Assembly (NCBI GenBank): GCA_947168885.1
Contig: CAMVNQ010000005.1
Location: 186,001 to 250,000, forward strand
Length of the DNA: 64,000 nt
Origin: an uncultured Clostridia bacterium
GTDB lineage: Bacteria; Bacillota; Clostridia; Oscillospirales; Ruminococcaceae
Reading direction: 5' to 3'
Position numbers and translations under genes: made by a program. Under the pieces are notes generated by a model. The model did no database searches. It was not told where the DNA came from and saw nothing but the letters and a program-made list of their open reading frames with translations. Of the stretch, positions 26,067 to 35,541 are shown piece by piece (the first letter of the stretch is position 1; each line of letters opens with the position of its first letter).

Positions 26067-27086
26067 TCAATATCTTGAATCATCGTCGCTGAGCACATCT
26101 ACCAGCTTGTCAATATTCTCAAGCACCTTTCCGGTGCCGTCCGCGACGCAGTCGAGCGGTCTTTCAGCGACCTTGACAGGCATTCCGGTCTCACGGTTTA
26201 TGAGCTGGTCGAGTCCCTTAAGCAAAGCACCGCCGCCCGCAAGCATGATGCCCTGATCTATGATGTCGGCCGAAAGCTCCGGCGGTGTCTTTTCGAGGGT
26301 GACCTTTATCGCTTCGATAACGTGACTGAGCGGCTCGGCCAGCGCTTCACGTATCTCCTCGCTGGTAATGGTGATGTTCTCGGGGAGACCGTTGAGAAGG
26401 TTGCGTCCCTTTATGTCCATTACCGGCTCGTTATCGGAATAGACGAACGCGGAACCGATAGCGATCTTTATATTCTCTGCCGTACGCTCACCTATAAGAA
26501 GATTGTATTTCTTTTTTATATAGTTTATTATAGCGCTGTCGAACTCATCGCCCGCGACACGCACGGAACGCGATGTTACGATACCTCCGAGGGATATTAC
26601 CGCGACCTCGCTTGTACCTCCGCCTATATCGACGATCATACTTCCCGTCGGCTCGGCCACGGGAAGTCCCGCACCGATTGCCGCAGCCATAGGCTCTTCG
26701 ATTATAGATACTCTCTTGGCGCCGGCACTCTGGGCAGCTTCTTTTACCGCGCGTCTTTCGACAGCAGTAACGCCCGAAGGAATGCAGATTATAACGCGCG
26801 TCTTGACGAATTTTCTTCCCTTTACTGCTTTTGAAATGAACTCCTGAAGCATACTTGTGGTCATGTCGAAATCCGCGATAACACCGTCCTTAAGAGGTCT
26901 TACCGCGACGATCGAACCGGGCGTTCTTCCGATAACGTCCTTTGCTTCCTGTCCTACATATCTTACTCTCTCATATTTTACATCGACCGCGACAACGCTC
27001 GGTTCTCTTATAATGATGCCCTTGCCTCTCATATAAACGAGAGTATTGGCAGTTCCGAGATCAATACCAATGTCTTTTGTGAACAT
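26067..27086 (-). CDS. mreB: Actin-like cell-shape protein MreB
   Basis: 339 residues, the standard MreB length. Actin-fold motifs are [14 protein letters not shown] (phosphate 1), [14 protein letters not shown] (phosphate 2) and [13 protein letters not shown] (adenosine), with the membrane-facing loop intact. It polymerises at the inner membrane and directs lateral wall synthesis. RBS GGAGGAG. First gene of the cluster, with a candidate promoter about 25 bp upstream. Confidence 0.97.
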   Translation of the reverse strand: MFTKDIGIDLGTANTLVYMRGKGIIIREPSVVAVDVKYERVRYVGQEAKDVIGRTPGSIVAVRPLKDGVIADFDMTTSMLQEFISKAVKGRKFVKTRVIICIPSGVTAVERRAVKEAAQSAGAKRVSIIEEPMAAAIGAGLPVAEPTGSMIVDIGGGTSEVAVISLGGIVTSRSVRVAGDEFDSAIINYIKKKYNLLIGERTAENIKIAIGSAFVYSDNEPVMDIKGRNLLNGLPENITITSEEIREALAEPLSHVIEAIKVTLEKTPPELSADIIDQGIMLAGGGALLKGLDQLINRETGMPVKVAERPLDCVADGTGKVLENIDKLVDVLSDDDSRY

Positions 27087-27110
27087 AGCTCCTCCGAATA
27101 TTTCTCCTAT

Positions 27111-27140
27111 ATCTTATCATATAATGCAATTATTTGTCAC
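27111..27140 (-). promoter_or_regulatory. Candidate mreB promoter
   Basis: Minus strand: GTGACA (27135-27140), 18 nt, TAAGAT (27111-27116) with TGA before the -10. The remaining 150 bp to dut hold no other clear signal. Confidence 0.45.
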
Positions 27141-27296
27141 CCAAAGCAATTATTGCCCGCAGAATATATTATAGCACGAATACAGTGCTGTTACAACTTG
27201 CAAAAGCTCAAAATTTAACGGAATTATATGGAAAATTTTTATTGAAATTACATATACCAATACTTAACCATAACACATTATGATTTATGCATTCGC

Positions 27297-27734
27297 TCAT
27301 CTTCCCGTTGAGCCGAAACCGCCGGCTCCGCGCGCGGTCTCATCAAGCTCATCGACCGGTATGAACCCGGGAAGGATCACCGGCATTATGACCATCTGCG
27401 CAATGCGGTCACCGTCCTTTATCGTATAAGGCTCGGAGGAATGGTTGATAAGCGGGACTTTTATCTCACCGCGGTAGTCGCTGTCAACCACACCGACACA
27501 GTTTGCGAGAGACACACCGAACCTGCTCGAAACAGAGCTCCGCGGGAAAATGAACGCCGCGCACCCGCTGTCCGGAATGCCTATCGCTATTCCCGTCGGT
27601 ATAAGGCGTCGCTCGCCCGGGGCAAGCACGATGTCCTCATCAATGCACGCGAAAAGATCGGCTCCCGCGCTTCCGGCGGTAGCTCTAAACGGCATTTTCG
27701 CGCCCTCGCTGAGCTTTTTCACATCTATATCCAT
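27297..27734 (-). CDS. dut: dUTP diphosphatase (trimeric)
   Basis: 145 residues. All five trimeric dUTPase motifs are present: AGSAGADLFA, PRSSVSSRFG, GVVDSDYRGEIKVPL, GDRIAQMV, and C-terminal RGAGGFGSTGR. It hydrolyses dUTP to dUMP, keeping uracil out of DNA and feeding thymidylate synthesis. The ATG at 27734 lies 1 bp past the upstream stop, with AGAGGAG upstream. It is the last gene of the asp23-to-dut run; recN two genes upstream makes this end a DNA-maintenance group. Confidence 0.96.
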   Translation of the reverse strand: MDIDVKKLSEGAKMPFRATAGSAGADLFACIDEDIVLAPGERRLIPTGIAIGIPDSGCAAFIFPRSSVSSRFGVSLANCVGVVDSDYRGEIKVPLINHSSEPYTIKDGDRIAQMVIMPVILPGFIPVDELDETARGAGGFGSTGR

Positions 27735-27735
27735 C

Positions 27736-28479
27736 TCATTCTACTCCTCTGTAATAAAGACCTCTTGTAAGCTTCTTAACGTCGGCTTTTCTGTCCTCTG
27801 CATAAAGCTTCACTATATCCGTTATCCGTGTTTCCGTCGTAAAGCGCAGTACCGCAAAACCTGCATTGAACTCACGGAGCCGCCCCGAAAGCATAAGCAC
27901 ATCGCTGTTCAGTATCTCGACGGTGTTGTCCGAGCAGATAACGTCGAGTTCATTCCCGCGGCGGTCAGTTATCTTCCTGCCGCAGTTCTCTTTTCCGCAG
28001 GGTTTTCCGTCCTTTATCGGACAGCGCCGTGTAAGCATAAGCGGAAGATGTCCGTAAGCAAGAAAGCCTGTTTTTATCGGCTTGTCGAGGTTGTTTATGC
28101 GCGAAACGGTAAGCTCCGGCGACACAATGATGTCGGAAAGCCCTTGCTCCGCCAAAAAACGCATAGTCTCGCTGTTCGTGCAGTTAAGCCTGTTCCCGCC
28201 GCAAATCGTGAAGCCGTTTCTGCCAAGAAGCTCGATATGCCCGACGGTATGCGCAACCACGCGTTCAAAGCCCTGTGCTTTAAGCCCGCAAAGCTCGCGC
28301 TCAACGCGCTGTTCGCAGTCCGCGAGATATTCCGGCGGAAGAAGTATCACCCGTTCGCGCTGCGATAAGGTATCCCCCGCAAACTTCATCGGCACATACA
28401 CCGCACTTATCTCCGGACAGCCGAGGGCTTCTTCGAGCTGCCCGCGTGTATATACCCACGCTCTGAGTTCAATGCTCAT
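27736..28479 (-). CDS. Short U32-peptidase-related protein
   Basis: 247 residues resembling the C-terminal half of the U32 'collagenase-like' family. It has ICGGNRLNCTNSETMRFL, DIIVSPELT, GFLAYGHLPLMLTRRCPI, a Cys cluster (CPI...C...NC) and DRRG...VICSDNTVEILN. Most U32 proteins of this kind are 400-800 residues, and the N-terminal barrel half with its EFxxGSLC-type signature is missing. The reading frame is intact and the gene overlaps recN by ATGA at its start. It is therefore a stable short form, possibly an RNA- or Fe-S-related enzyme rather than a protease. Confidence 0.7.
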   Translation of the reverse strand: MSIELRAWVYTRGQLEEALGCPEISAVYVPMKFAGDTLSQRERVILLPPEYLADCEQRVERELCGLKAQGFERVVAHTVGHIELLGRNGFTICGGNRLNCTNSETMRFLAEQGLSDIIVSPELTVSRINNLDKPIKTGFLAYGHLPLMLTRRCPIKDGKPCGKENCGRKITDRRGNELDVICSDNTVEILNSDVLMLSGRLREFNAGFAVLRFTTETRITDIVKLYAEDRKADVKKLTRGLYYRGVE

Positions 28480-30146
28480 TCCGAAGTCTCCTCACCGCGC
28501 CGCTTTATGAGTTCCTCCGCACTGCGCAGGGACGCATCGCTGCTGTCACCGGAGATCAGACGCGCGACCTCGCGCACTTTGTCATCGTATCCAAGCTGCT
28601 GCACGGTCGTATATGTGCGACTCTCGTCCGTGTTCTTCTGTATAAGCAGGTGGTTGTCCGAGAGTGCCGCTATCTGCGCAAGATGCGTTACGCAAAGCAC
28701 CTGACGCTTCTGCGCTATCTCGGAAAGCTTCTTCCCGACTTTCCTTGCGGCGCGGCCGCTTATTCCCGTGTCTATCTCATCGAAAATCATGGTCGGCGTG
28801 TCGTCGTTCTCGGCGCAGACACTCTTTATCGCGAGCATTATTCGTGAGAGCTCACCGCCGGAAGCCGCCTTGGCTATAGGTTTAAGGTCTTCTCCCTTAT
28901 TGACAGAGATCATCAGCTCTACGTTGTCCATTCCGTTTACGGTGATCTTACCCTGTGTAATGTCAAAACGCAGTCTCACGTCGGGCATATCGAGAAACCG
29001 CAGCTGTTCGGTGATCGCCTCGGTAAGTTTCTCCGAAGCTTTCCTGCGCAGTTCCGACAGCTCATTCGCTGCCGTCTTCACTTCTTCTGCTGCCTTGTGC
29101 CGATCGGCGTTCAGCTCCGCGAGTGTATTGTCGCATTCAGACAACTCGGCGAGTTCTCTTTTCCATTCCTCACATAAGTCAAGTATCTCGTCCGTTTCAA
29201 GCGAATACTTCCGTTTGAGCCAGAGTATCCCACTCATCTTCTCCTCAAGCGCCTGCAAACTTCCCGCTTCGTCATCGTCCGGAAGCAGCGCGCTTATATC
29301 ACCGCTTATATCACGGAGTTCCACCGTCAGCGCGGATAAACGCTCTGAAAGCTCGGTACATTCCGGAACATACTTTGCTATGCCGGACAGAAGCTTTGAA
29401 GCAGTCTCAGTCATATCTGCGGCACCCTGTTCGCTGTCGTCTCCGCTTATATTGGCAGACGCACCCGTAAGCGCCGACGCTATCTCTTCGAGATTTCTCG
29501 CCCGCGCAAGCTTTTCGGAGATCACTGCTTCGTCGCCCTTTTTCAGTCCGAGTTTTTCTACCGCGTCTATGTCCGCCGTAAGCTTTTCGATATGCGCATC
29601 CTTCTCGCTGTTGTCCGCTTCAAGCTGCTTTATACGGCGCGTAAGAGACGAGAAATTTCTGAAAAGAACGGCATATTCCGCGAGCTTTTCTTTAAGTCCG
29701 GCAAAGCCGTCTATAAGGTCGCGCTGATTGGCGTTATCGGTGAGAATGCGGCTGTCCTGCTGACCGTGTATGTCTATAAGACCGGAAGTGATCTCCTTGA
29801 GCAGCGCAGCAGTCGCGGGCACACCGTTTATGCGCACCTGACCCTTTCCGTCTGCGGAAATATCGCGCTTTATCAGAAGCTCACCGTCTGTGTCGTAGCC
29901 GTTTTCCGAAAGCTTCTCCGCGACGGCTTTCGGAACGCAGTCAAAAACGGCGGAAACAGATGCCTTGCCTGTTCCCGTTCGTATAAGTTCTTTGTGCGCA
30001 CGCCCGCCGAGAACTGCATTTATAGCGCCGATAAGGATGCTCTTACCCGCGCCGGTCTCACCGGAAAACACGTTGAATTTTCCTGTGAATGCTATATCCG
30101 CTTTCTCGATAACGGCAAGATTTTCGATGTATAGTTCCTTTAACAT
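28476..30146 (-). CDS. recN: DNA repair protein RecN
   Basis: 556 residues, SMC-like. Walker A GETGAGKS (residues 29-36), a long central coiled coil (about 150-370), signature SGGELSRIMLAIK, Walker B MIFDEIDTGISG, and a CVTHLAQIAA histidine switch. RecN tethers broken DNA ends for recombination. Its stop overlaps the start of the U32-related gene, and it starts 12 bp after argR. The argR-recN order is widespread in Firmicutes, which supports both calls. Confidence 0.97.
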   Translation of the reverse strand: MLKELYIENLAVIEKADIAFTGKFNVFSGETGAGKSILIGAINAVLGGRAHKELIRTGTGKASVSAVFDCVPKAVAEKLSENGYDTDGELLIKRDISADGKGQVRINGVPATAALLKEITSGLIDIHGQQDSRILTDNANQRDLIDGFAGLKEKLAEYAVLFRNFSSLTRRIKQLEADNSEKDAHIEKLTADIDAVEKLGLKKGDEAVISEKLARARNLEEIASALTGASANISGDDSEQGAADMTETASKLLSGIAKYVPECTELSERLSALTVELRDISGDISALLPDDDEAGSLQALEEKMSGILWLKRKYSLETDEILDLCEEWKRELAELSECDNTLAELNADRHKAAEEVKTAANELSELRRKASEKLTEAITEQLRFLDMPDVRLRFDITQGKITVNGMDNVELMISVNKGEDLKPIAKAASGGELSRIMLAIKSVCAENDDTPTMIFDEIDTGISGRAARKVGKKLSEIAQKRQVLCVTHLAQIAALSDNHLLIQKNTDESRTYTTVQQLGYDDKVREVARLISGDSSDASLRSAEELIKRRGEETSE

Positions 30147-30158
30147 TCCAGACCTCTG

Positions 30159-30596
30159 TCAGATCATACTTTTGAGGAGTGTCACGAGCTTCTTCGCGTC
30201 GTTTTCCGTCCTCACAAGTATGAAAATTGTATCATCGCCCGAGATCGTGCCGACGACATTCTCCATGTTCATAAGATCGAATGTCGCACACGCAGCGTTC
30301 GCAAGTCCCGAATGGCACTTGACGCAGACGATGTTTCCAGCGCAGTCGATACGTGTTACCGACTGGCTGAATATGTTCTCGAAATGGCGCTTGTTTGCGC
30401 TTCTCGCCCGCATATAACAGCTTACGCCGTTATCCGACAGGGCTTTTTCGAGTGCAAGCTCGTTTATATCGCGTGAGACCGTCGCCTGCGTGACGTTGTA
30501 ACCGCGTTCATTAAGCATTTTCCGGAGCATCTCCTGATTTTCTATCTCGTATTTCGAGATGAGCTCAAGTATCTCCGCGTGTCTTTGTCTTTTCAT
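30159..30596 (-). CDS. argR: Arginine repressor ArgR/AhrC
   Basis: 145 residues. The N-terminal winged helix has NVTQATVSRDINEL as recognition helix, and the C-terminal hexamerisation/arginine-binding domain contains GTISGDDTIFILV with the Asp pair. It represses arginine biosynthesis and activates catabolism when arginine is high. None of its usual targets are in the window. AGAGGAA lies 4-5 nt before the ATG. Gene order nadK-argR-recN is typical of Clostridia. Confidence 0.96.
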   Translation of the reverse strand: MKRQRHAEILELISKYEIENQEMLRKMLNERGYNVTQATVSRDINELALEKALSDNGVSCYMRARSANKRHFENIFSQSVTRIDCAGNIVCVKCHSGLANAACATFDLMNMENVVGTISGDDTIFILVRTENDAKKLVTLLKSMI

Positions 30597-30624
30597 TTTT
30601 CCTCTGTAATAATACAGCAGCAGC

Positions 30625-31530
30625 TTATTTCAGCGTTGTCATGAGCTTTTCGCTGACTGTCCTGTAAAAGCTCCTGCCGCCGATCTGAACTATATTGAGA
30701 TGCCTGTCGCACTTGAATATGGTTATCTCCCTATCGTGCGGAAGCTCACAGCTTTCGCCGCCGTCGGTACTGATATTCACACGGCTGCCCTCATACGGGG
30801 TGTAGCTTGCGGTTATCCTGTCGTTCCCGCCGAAGATCATCGGGCGGTTCATAAGCGAGTGTGGGCAGAGCGGCGTCATCTGAATGCACTCTACTGTCGG
30901 TTCGATTATCGGACCGCCCGCCGAAAGCGCATAGGCAGTGGAACCTGTCGGAGTGCTGAAGATGAGCCCGTCCGCGCGTATCTTCGTAACGATTTCTCCG
31001 TTGACCTTTACCGTGAATTCCGGAAGCTTTGAATTTACGTCCTTGAACAATACGACATCATTAAGAGCGTACTGATGATAAAAAACCGTTTCGGTCTTTT
31101 CGCCGTCTGTTTTTTCGTCAACAACAATATCCGTCATATCAAGAAGCATACGCCTGCTTATGGAATATGTCCCGTCGGCAAGCGCGGAAAGCTTGTCAAG
31201 CTCATCAGCGTCGATGGTTGTCATAAATCCGAGCCGACCGGTATTTATGCCGATAAGCGGTATCCCGTATATAGTCGCGGCTTTGCTTAATTTCAGCATC
31301 ATTCCGTCGCCGCCGACCGTCATTATCATATCACACGAAAGCATATCTTTCAGCAGATTGCTGTTGTGCGGAGACGCTTCGCGGTATGTCACACGTTCGT
31401 CATCATATACTGAGCGCAGAGCATCGGACATGACAGGTTCAATGCCATATTTCGCAAGTACCGCTGTCACAGACGGCATCGCCGCCATGCTTTTTTCCTT
31501 TTCCACGCAGGGGCAGATAAATATCCTCAT
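30625..31530 (-). CDS. nadK: NAD kinase
   Basis: 301 residues. Makes NADP by phosphorylating NAD. GGDG at about residue 74 (MTVGGDGMMLKLSK), INTGRLGF and the adenine-site signature FSTPTGSTAYALSAGGP are all present. The N-terminal Rossmann-like domain is followed by the beta-rich C-terminal domain ending in TVSEKLMTTLK. The best purine-rich site (GGAG) lies 13 nt before the ATG, which is long, so initiation may depend on coupling to tlyA, whose stop is 18 bp upstream. Confidence 0.95.
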   Translation of the reverse strand: MRIFICPCVEKEKSMAAMPSVTAVLAKYGIEPVMSDALRSVYDDERVTYREASPHNSNLLKDMLSCDMIMTVGGDGMMLKLSKAATIYGIPLIGINTGRLGFMTTIDADELDKLSALADGTYSISRRMLLDMTDIVVDEKTDGEKTETVFYHQYALNDVVLFKDVNSKLPEFTVKVNGEIVTKIRADGLIFSTPTGSTAYALSAGGPIIEPTVECIQMTPLCPHSLMNRPMIFGGNDRITASYTPYEGSRVNISTDGGESCELPHDREITIFKCDRHLNIVQIGGRSFYRTVSEKLMTTLK

Positions 31531-31548
31531 TTGTCCAGAATGTCTCCT

Positions 31549-32286
31549 TCAGGGTATTATGCAGCTCATAAGAAATTCGCGGTTCCCGTCGCCGCCGGTG
31601 ATCTTCGACGGAACGGTGCGGATATGCGTAAATCCGAGCGCCGCGGCGAACTCCGTGATCTCCTTCACGACCTTGTCGTGAAGCTTCGGGTCACGCACGA
31701 CTCCGCTCTTTCCTATCTTCGTTTTCCCGAGCTCGAACTGTGGTTTTATCAGCACGCAGCACACCGCTCCGTCCGCCGCGAAACGCTTTATCTCCGGCAG
31801 CACGGCTTTGAGCGAGATGAACGACACGTCTGCGGTGATGAAGCTCACTTTCTCGGGGATAACAGTCTCGTCTGCGCTGCGTATATCGGTATTTTCGAGC
31901 GATATAACACGGCTGTCCGTGCGGAGCTTCGGGTCGAGCTGCGCCGTTCCCACATCGACTGCGTAAACACGCGCTGCCCCGTTCTGAAGCATACAGTCGG
32001 TGAATCCGCCCGTTGACGCTCCTATGTCAAGACATACGCATCCGAGGGGGGATATACCGAACTCTTCTATCGCGGTCTCAAGTTTAAGTCCGCCGCGCCC
32101 GACGTATCTCGTCAGAGCAGAGTCCGCGGAGACAGCGATCACGGCTGTATCTTCAAATTGCTCGGAAGGCTTTTCGGCAGTTGCTCCGTCCACCGTTACG
32201 CTTCCCTCTTTTATGAGCCGTGCAGCGGCGGTTCGGCTCTTTGCGAGCCCCTTTTCCGTCAGCAGTATGTCAAGTCTGTTTTTCAC
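31549..32286 (-). CDS. tlyA: TlyA family rRNA (cytidine-2'-O)-methyltransferase
   Basis: 245 residues. An N-terminal S4 RNA-binding domain (RLDILLTEKGLAKSRT, about residues 4-60) is joined to an FtsJ/RrmJ-like methyltransferase with CLDIGASTGGFTDCML and a late FITADVSFISL strand. Homologues methylate 16S and 23S rRNA, and the name 'hemolysin A' is historical. GTG is the start. It lies between nadK and dxs in the standard Clostridial order dxs-tlyA-nadK-argR-recN. Confidence 0.93.
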   Translation of the reverse strand: MKNRLDILLTEKGLAKSRTAAARLIKEGSVTVDGATAEKPSEQFEDTAVIAVSADSALTRYVGRGGLKLETAIEEFGISPLGCVCLDIGASTGGFTDCMLQNGAARVYAVDVGTAQLDPKLRTDSRVISLENTDIRSADETVIPEKVSFITADVSFISLKAVLPEIKRFAADGAVCCVLIKPQFELGKTKIGKSGVVRDPKLHDKVVKEITEFAAALGFTHIRTVPSKITGGDGNREFLMSCIIP

Positions 32287-32337
32287 TTTCAGTCTCTCTA
32301 TCTCCGCAGGAAACAGCGGTACTTCCTTACTCTCCGA

Positions 32338-34128
32338 TTATTCTTGATTTCTGATCTGCCGAGCAATATGCTCTGCATCAAGCCCCGCTTCCGCGAGCTG
32401 AGTGTCGGTGTCCGCCGCAGAAGCCGGCTTTTCAATCGCCGTTATGTGATATCCGCCGGAAAATCCCCGCTCGAAGAGCCTGCACATAAACTTCTCGGCA
32501 ATTCCGCCGTTTCGCATACTTTCTTCAAAAAACAGCACGCGTTTGTATTTCAATGCTGTCTCAACGGCTTCATCAGGTATCGGGAATATCTTCAGAAGCG
32601 TCAGAGTGTCCGCTTCCTTTACACTTTGCGCATCGATCGAAATACGCCCGTAAGTCACTATAAGCGTGTCGCTGCCGCTTCCGGAAAGGTAGCAGTCACT
32701 GTACTCGGCAACACCGCCCTCGGGGCATATTCCCCGCGGATAGCGTACCACGGAGATTCCGTCAGACCGCACAGCTTTTTCTATGCACATATTGAGCGTC
32801 GCTTCATCAAACGGAGACCATATCTCCGTACCCGGCACGGAAGTGAGCATAGGCACGTCGTATATGCCTTGATGCGTCTCGCCGTCTTCTCCGACAAAAC
32901 CCGCGCGGTCAACGAAAAGCACGATATGCTTCTTCTCTATCGATGCATCATGGACAAGCTGATCGAAACAGCGCTGCAGAAATGTCGAATACACCGCGAA
33001 CACAGGTATCATGCCCTGTGACGCAAGACCGCAGGAAAACGTGAGAGCGTGCTGCTCTGCGATACCGACATCGAAGAAGCGCTCCGGATACGCTTTCGCG
33101 ATATGTTCAAGTCCCGTAGCGTATTTCATCGCCGCCGTAACACCGCATATCCTGTCGTCCTTCTCCGCTAGTTTAAGAAGCTGCTGCCCCGCAAGTTCGG
33201 AATAACTCCTGCTGCGCAGTCCCGTGCGGTTTCCGCGCGCTATGCCGTGATATTCGCCGGAGTTCAGCTCCGCGGGCTTGTATCCCTTTCCCTTTTTCGT
33301 CTTTATATGAACGATGCAGGGCTCATTCGTTATCTTTGCGATCTCAAGTATCTCAATCAGCTTTTTTATGTCGTGGCCGTTCACCGGTCCGTAGTATTTC
33401 AGTCCGAGGCTCTCAAAGATGTTGCTCTGATATATCGCGAATTTCACGAGATCTTTCGTGCCGCTTATCGAACGCGAGATCTCCTTGCCGACCGAAGAGT
33501 GTGAAAGGAACTCTTTCACCGCTTCCTTCTTGTCATAGTACGAACGCGATGAGCGCATCCTCGTCAGATAATCCGCGACCGTTCCCTTGCTCCGCGATAT
33601 AGACATTTCATTGTCGTTAAGCACGACAATGAGGTTCTTCGCAGTATGGTCGATGTTGTTCAGTCCCTCGTAAGCTTCGCCGCCTGTAAGCGCGCCGTCG
33701 CCTATGACCGCCACCACGTTGCCTTCCTCGCCTTTGAGCTGCATGGCTTTCGCAATACCAAGCGCTGCGGAAACAGATATACTGCTGTGACCGCCTATGA
33801 ACGCGTCATGCTCGCTCTCGGTATTCCGCGGAAAGCCGGAGATACCGCCGGCGGACCGCAGCTTCTTGAAGCCCTCTTTTCTTCCGGTTATGATTTTATG
33901 CGTATATGACTGATGACCTACGTCAAAAACAATTTTATCCCCGGGGGTGGAAAAGACGCTGTGCAGCGCCACGGTAAGCTCCACCGTCCCGAGGTTCGAG
34001 GCAAGATGACCGCCTGTGCCGGAAACGTTGTCTATCAGAAATTCCCTTATCTCTTCACAGAGCTGTTTTTTTCCGGCAATATCAAGGCTTTTTATATAAT
34101 CGGGACTTATATCGTCCGATAAAAGCAT
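32338..34128 (-). CDS. dxs: 1-Deoxy-D-xylulose-5-phosphate synthase
   Basis: First enzyme of the MEP isoprenoid pathway (pyruvate + glyceraldehyde-3-phosphate). 596 residues, slightly short of the usual 620. TPP/Mg site VIGDGALTGGEAYEGLNN, substrate-site HQSYTHKIITGR, catalytic Glu and His in GIAEQHALTFSCGLA, and the transketolase C-terminal domain are all visible. With ispA 0.5 kb upstream the operon makes precursors for undecaprenyl phosphate and quinones. AAAGGAATGAGCGGAA precedes the ATG. Confidence 0.97.
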   Translation of the reverse strand: MLLSDDISPDYIKSLDIAGKKQLCEEIREFLIDNVSGTGGHLASNLGTVELTVALHSVFSTPGDKIVFDVGHQSYTHKIITGRKEGFKKLRSAGGISGFPRNTESEHDAFIGGHSSISVSAALGIAKAMQLKGEEGNVVAVIGDGALTGGEAYEGLNNIDHTAKNLIVVLNDNEMSISRSKGTVADYLTRMRSSRSYYDKKEAVKEFLSHSSVGKEISRSISGTKDLVKFAIYQSNIFESLGLKYYGPVNGHDIKKLIEILEIAKITNEPCIVHIKTKKGKGYKPAELNSGEYHGIARGNRTGLRSRSYSELAGQQLLKLAEKDDRICGVTAAMKYATGLEHIAKAYPERFFDVGIAEQHALTFSCGLASQGMIPVFAVYSTFLQRCFDQLVHDASIEKKHIVLFVDRAGFVGEDGETHQGIYDVPMLTSVPGTEIWSPFDEATLNMCIEKAVRSDGISVVRYPRGICPEGGVAEYSDCYLSGSGSDTLIVTYGRISIDAQSVKEADTLTLLKIFPIPDEAVETALKYKRVLFFEESMRNGGIAEKFMCRLFERGFSGGYHITAIEKPASAADTDTQLAEAGLDAEHIARQIRNQE

Positions 34129-34150
34129 TTCCGCTCATTCCTTTCGCAGA

Positions 34151-34645
34151 TCATAACGGGAAAACGAACCCGATAAGTATTCCGAGAAGAGCGCCGCACA
34201 TTACCTGTATCGGCGTATGGCCAAGAAACTCCTTGAGCTCCTTGAACTCATCTTCGGTACGCGCACTCTCGGACTCTATGTCAACTTCCTCGTCAAGCTT
34301 CTCGATGATCTCATCATCGAGCTTGTCAACGACCTTGCGCAGTCTGTTTATCTCACGGGCGTGCTGTCCCGCCTCACGGCGCACTCCGCACGCATCATAC
34401 ATTACTATGAACGCAAAAGACATAGCAAGTGCCGCTTCTACGGAAGTCACCCCGCAGACACGGCAGGTAGCCATTGCAAGGGAGCAGACGAACGCAGAGT
34501 GTGACGACGGCATTCCGCCGGCGCCCCAGATTCGCTCGATCCTGAACGTCTTGTATTTGACCGCGTAAAGTATGGTCTTTAATACCTGCGCCACAAGCCA
34601 GCTCACGCCGGCGGTAAGCAGCACAACATTTATGTATTCCGACAT
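34151..34645 (-). CDS. Divergent PAP2-family membrane protein (YuiD-like)
   Basis: 164 residues with about four membrane segments. Conserved motifs of the DUF212/divergent PAP2 family are GGMPSSHSAFVCSLA (phosphatase-like SSHS) and YDACGVRREAGQHA. Between them and the last helix lies a charged coiled coil (about 100-140, RKVVDKLDDEIIEKL). Members are thought to be lipid phosphate phosphatase-like. Its place between ispA and dxs suggests a role on polyprenyl phosphates, which is inference. Confidence 0.88.
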   Translation of the reverse strand: MSEYINVVLLTAGVSWLVAQVLKTILYAVKYKTFRIERIWGAGGMPSSHSAFVCSLAMATCRVCGVTSVEAALAMSFAFIVMYDACGVRREAGQHAREINRLRKVVDKLDDEIIEKLDEEVDIESESARTEDEFKELKEFLGHTPIQVMCGALLGILIGFVFPL

Positions 34646-34647
34646 TT

Positions 34648-35541
34648 TTATTTTTTCCTTCCGAGAAGCGCCTCTGTGAGCAGCTTCACAAATTCATTAT
34701 ATTCAAAACACGAAAGCGCTTCCATAGCTTTTTCCGTATAATCCTTCGCCGCTTTCTCCGCTTTTTCGAGCCCGTAAATGCGTACGAACGTGTGCTTGTC
34801 GTTTTCCGCGTCGTTTCCGGTCTGTTTTCCGAGTACTTCGGGACAGCTTGTGACATCAAGAATGTCATCTATTATCTGGAACGCAAGCCCGAGGTTTTCA
34901 GCGTATTCCGCCGCCGCACGGGCGTATCGCTCCTCCTGTTCGCTTCCCGCGCAGTAAACTCCGCACAGACAAGCCGCCTTTATCAACGCCGATGTTTTCA
35001 TAGAGTACATCGACAGCAGCAAATCACCGGAAAGATCGCTGCCCGTATTCGCGGTGTCGATCTGCTGGCCGCCGATCATTCCGTCCGCACCGCACAAGTG
35101 AGCGAGCGCGTTCACACATTTTGCTTTCGCCGCATCGGGTATCGTCTTTGAGCCCGCTATCCTCTCGAACGGCAGTATCGCGAGCATATCCCCCGCGAGA
35201 AGCGCCGTTGTCTCACCGAATGCCTTGTGACAACTCGGCTTACCGCGCCGGAGATCGTCGTTGTCCATACACGGCAGATCGTCATGTATCAGCGAGTATG
35301 TATGCATATATTCAATCGCACACGCCGCATCCAGTGCCTTTTCCGTATCTCCGCCGCACATCTCACAGAATGCGAGCGTAAGTACAGGGCGTATCCGCTT
35401 TCCTCCGGCGGAAAGACTGTATTTCGCGGCACGTATCACATCACCCTGCGGAGTGTTCTCGTCCGGAAATATGTCATACAGTCTGCTTTCGACGAGCCTT
35501 ACGAACGCATCGAGCTTTTCCGTATCAGACAGCACCGCCAT
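34648..35541 (-). CDS. ispA: Polyprenyl synthetase, farnesyl diphosphate synthase type
   Basis: 297 residues. First Asp-rich motif DDLPCMDNDDLRRG and second IIDDILDV, with GGKRIRPVL near the N terminus and GGQQID in the middle. It makes C15 (or C10) diphosphate from IPP and DMAPP for undecaprenyl and quinone synthesis. The gene starts 17 nt inside the xseB end, so the two are coupled. The xseB-ispA overlap is a very common arrangement and confirms both frames. Confidence 0.95.
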   Translation of the reverse strand: MAVLSDTEKLDAFVRLVESRLYDIFPDENTPQGDVIRAAKYSLSAGGKRIRPVLTLAFCEMCGGDTEKALDAACAIEYMHTYSLIHDDLPCMDNDDLRRGKPSCHKAFGETTALLAGDMLAILPFERIAGSKTIPDAAKAKCVNALAHLCGADGMIGGQQIDTANTGSDLSGDLLLSMYSMKTSALIKAACLCGVYCAGSEQEERYARAAAEYAENLGLAFQIIDDILDVTSCPEVLGKQTGNDAENDKHTFVRIYGLEKAEKAAKDYTEKAMEALSCFEYNEFVKLLTEALLGRKK

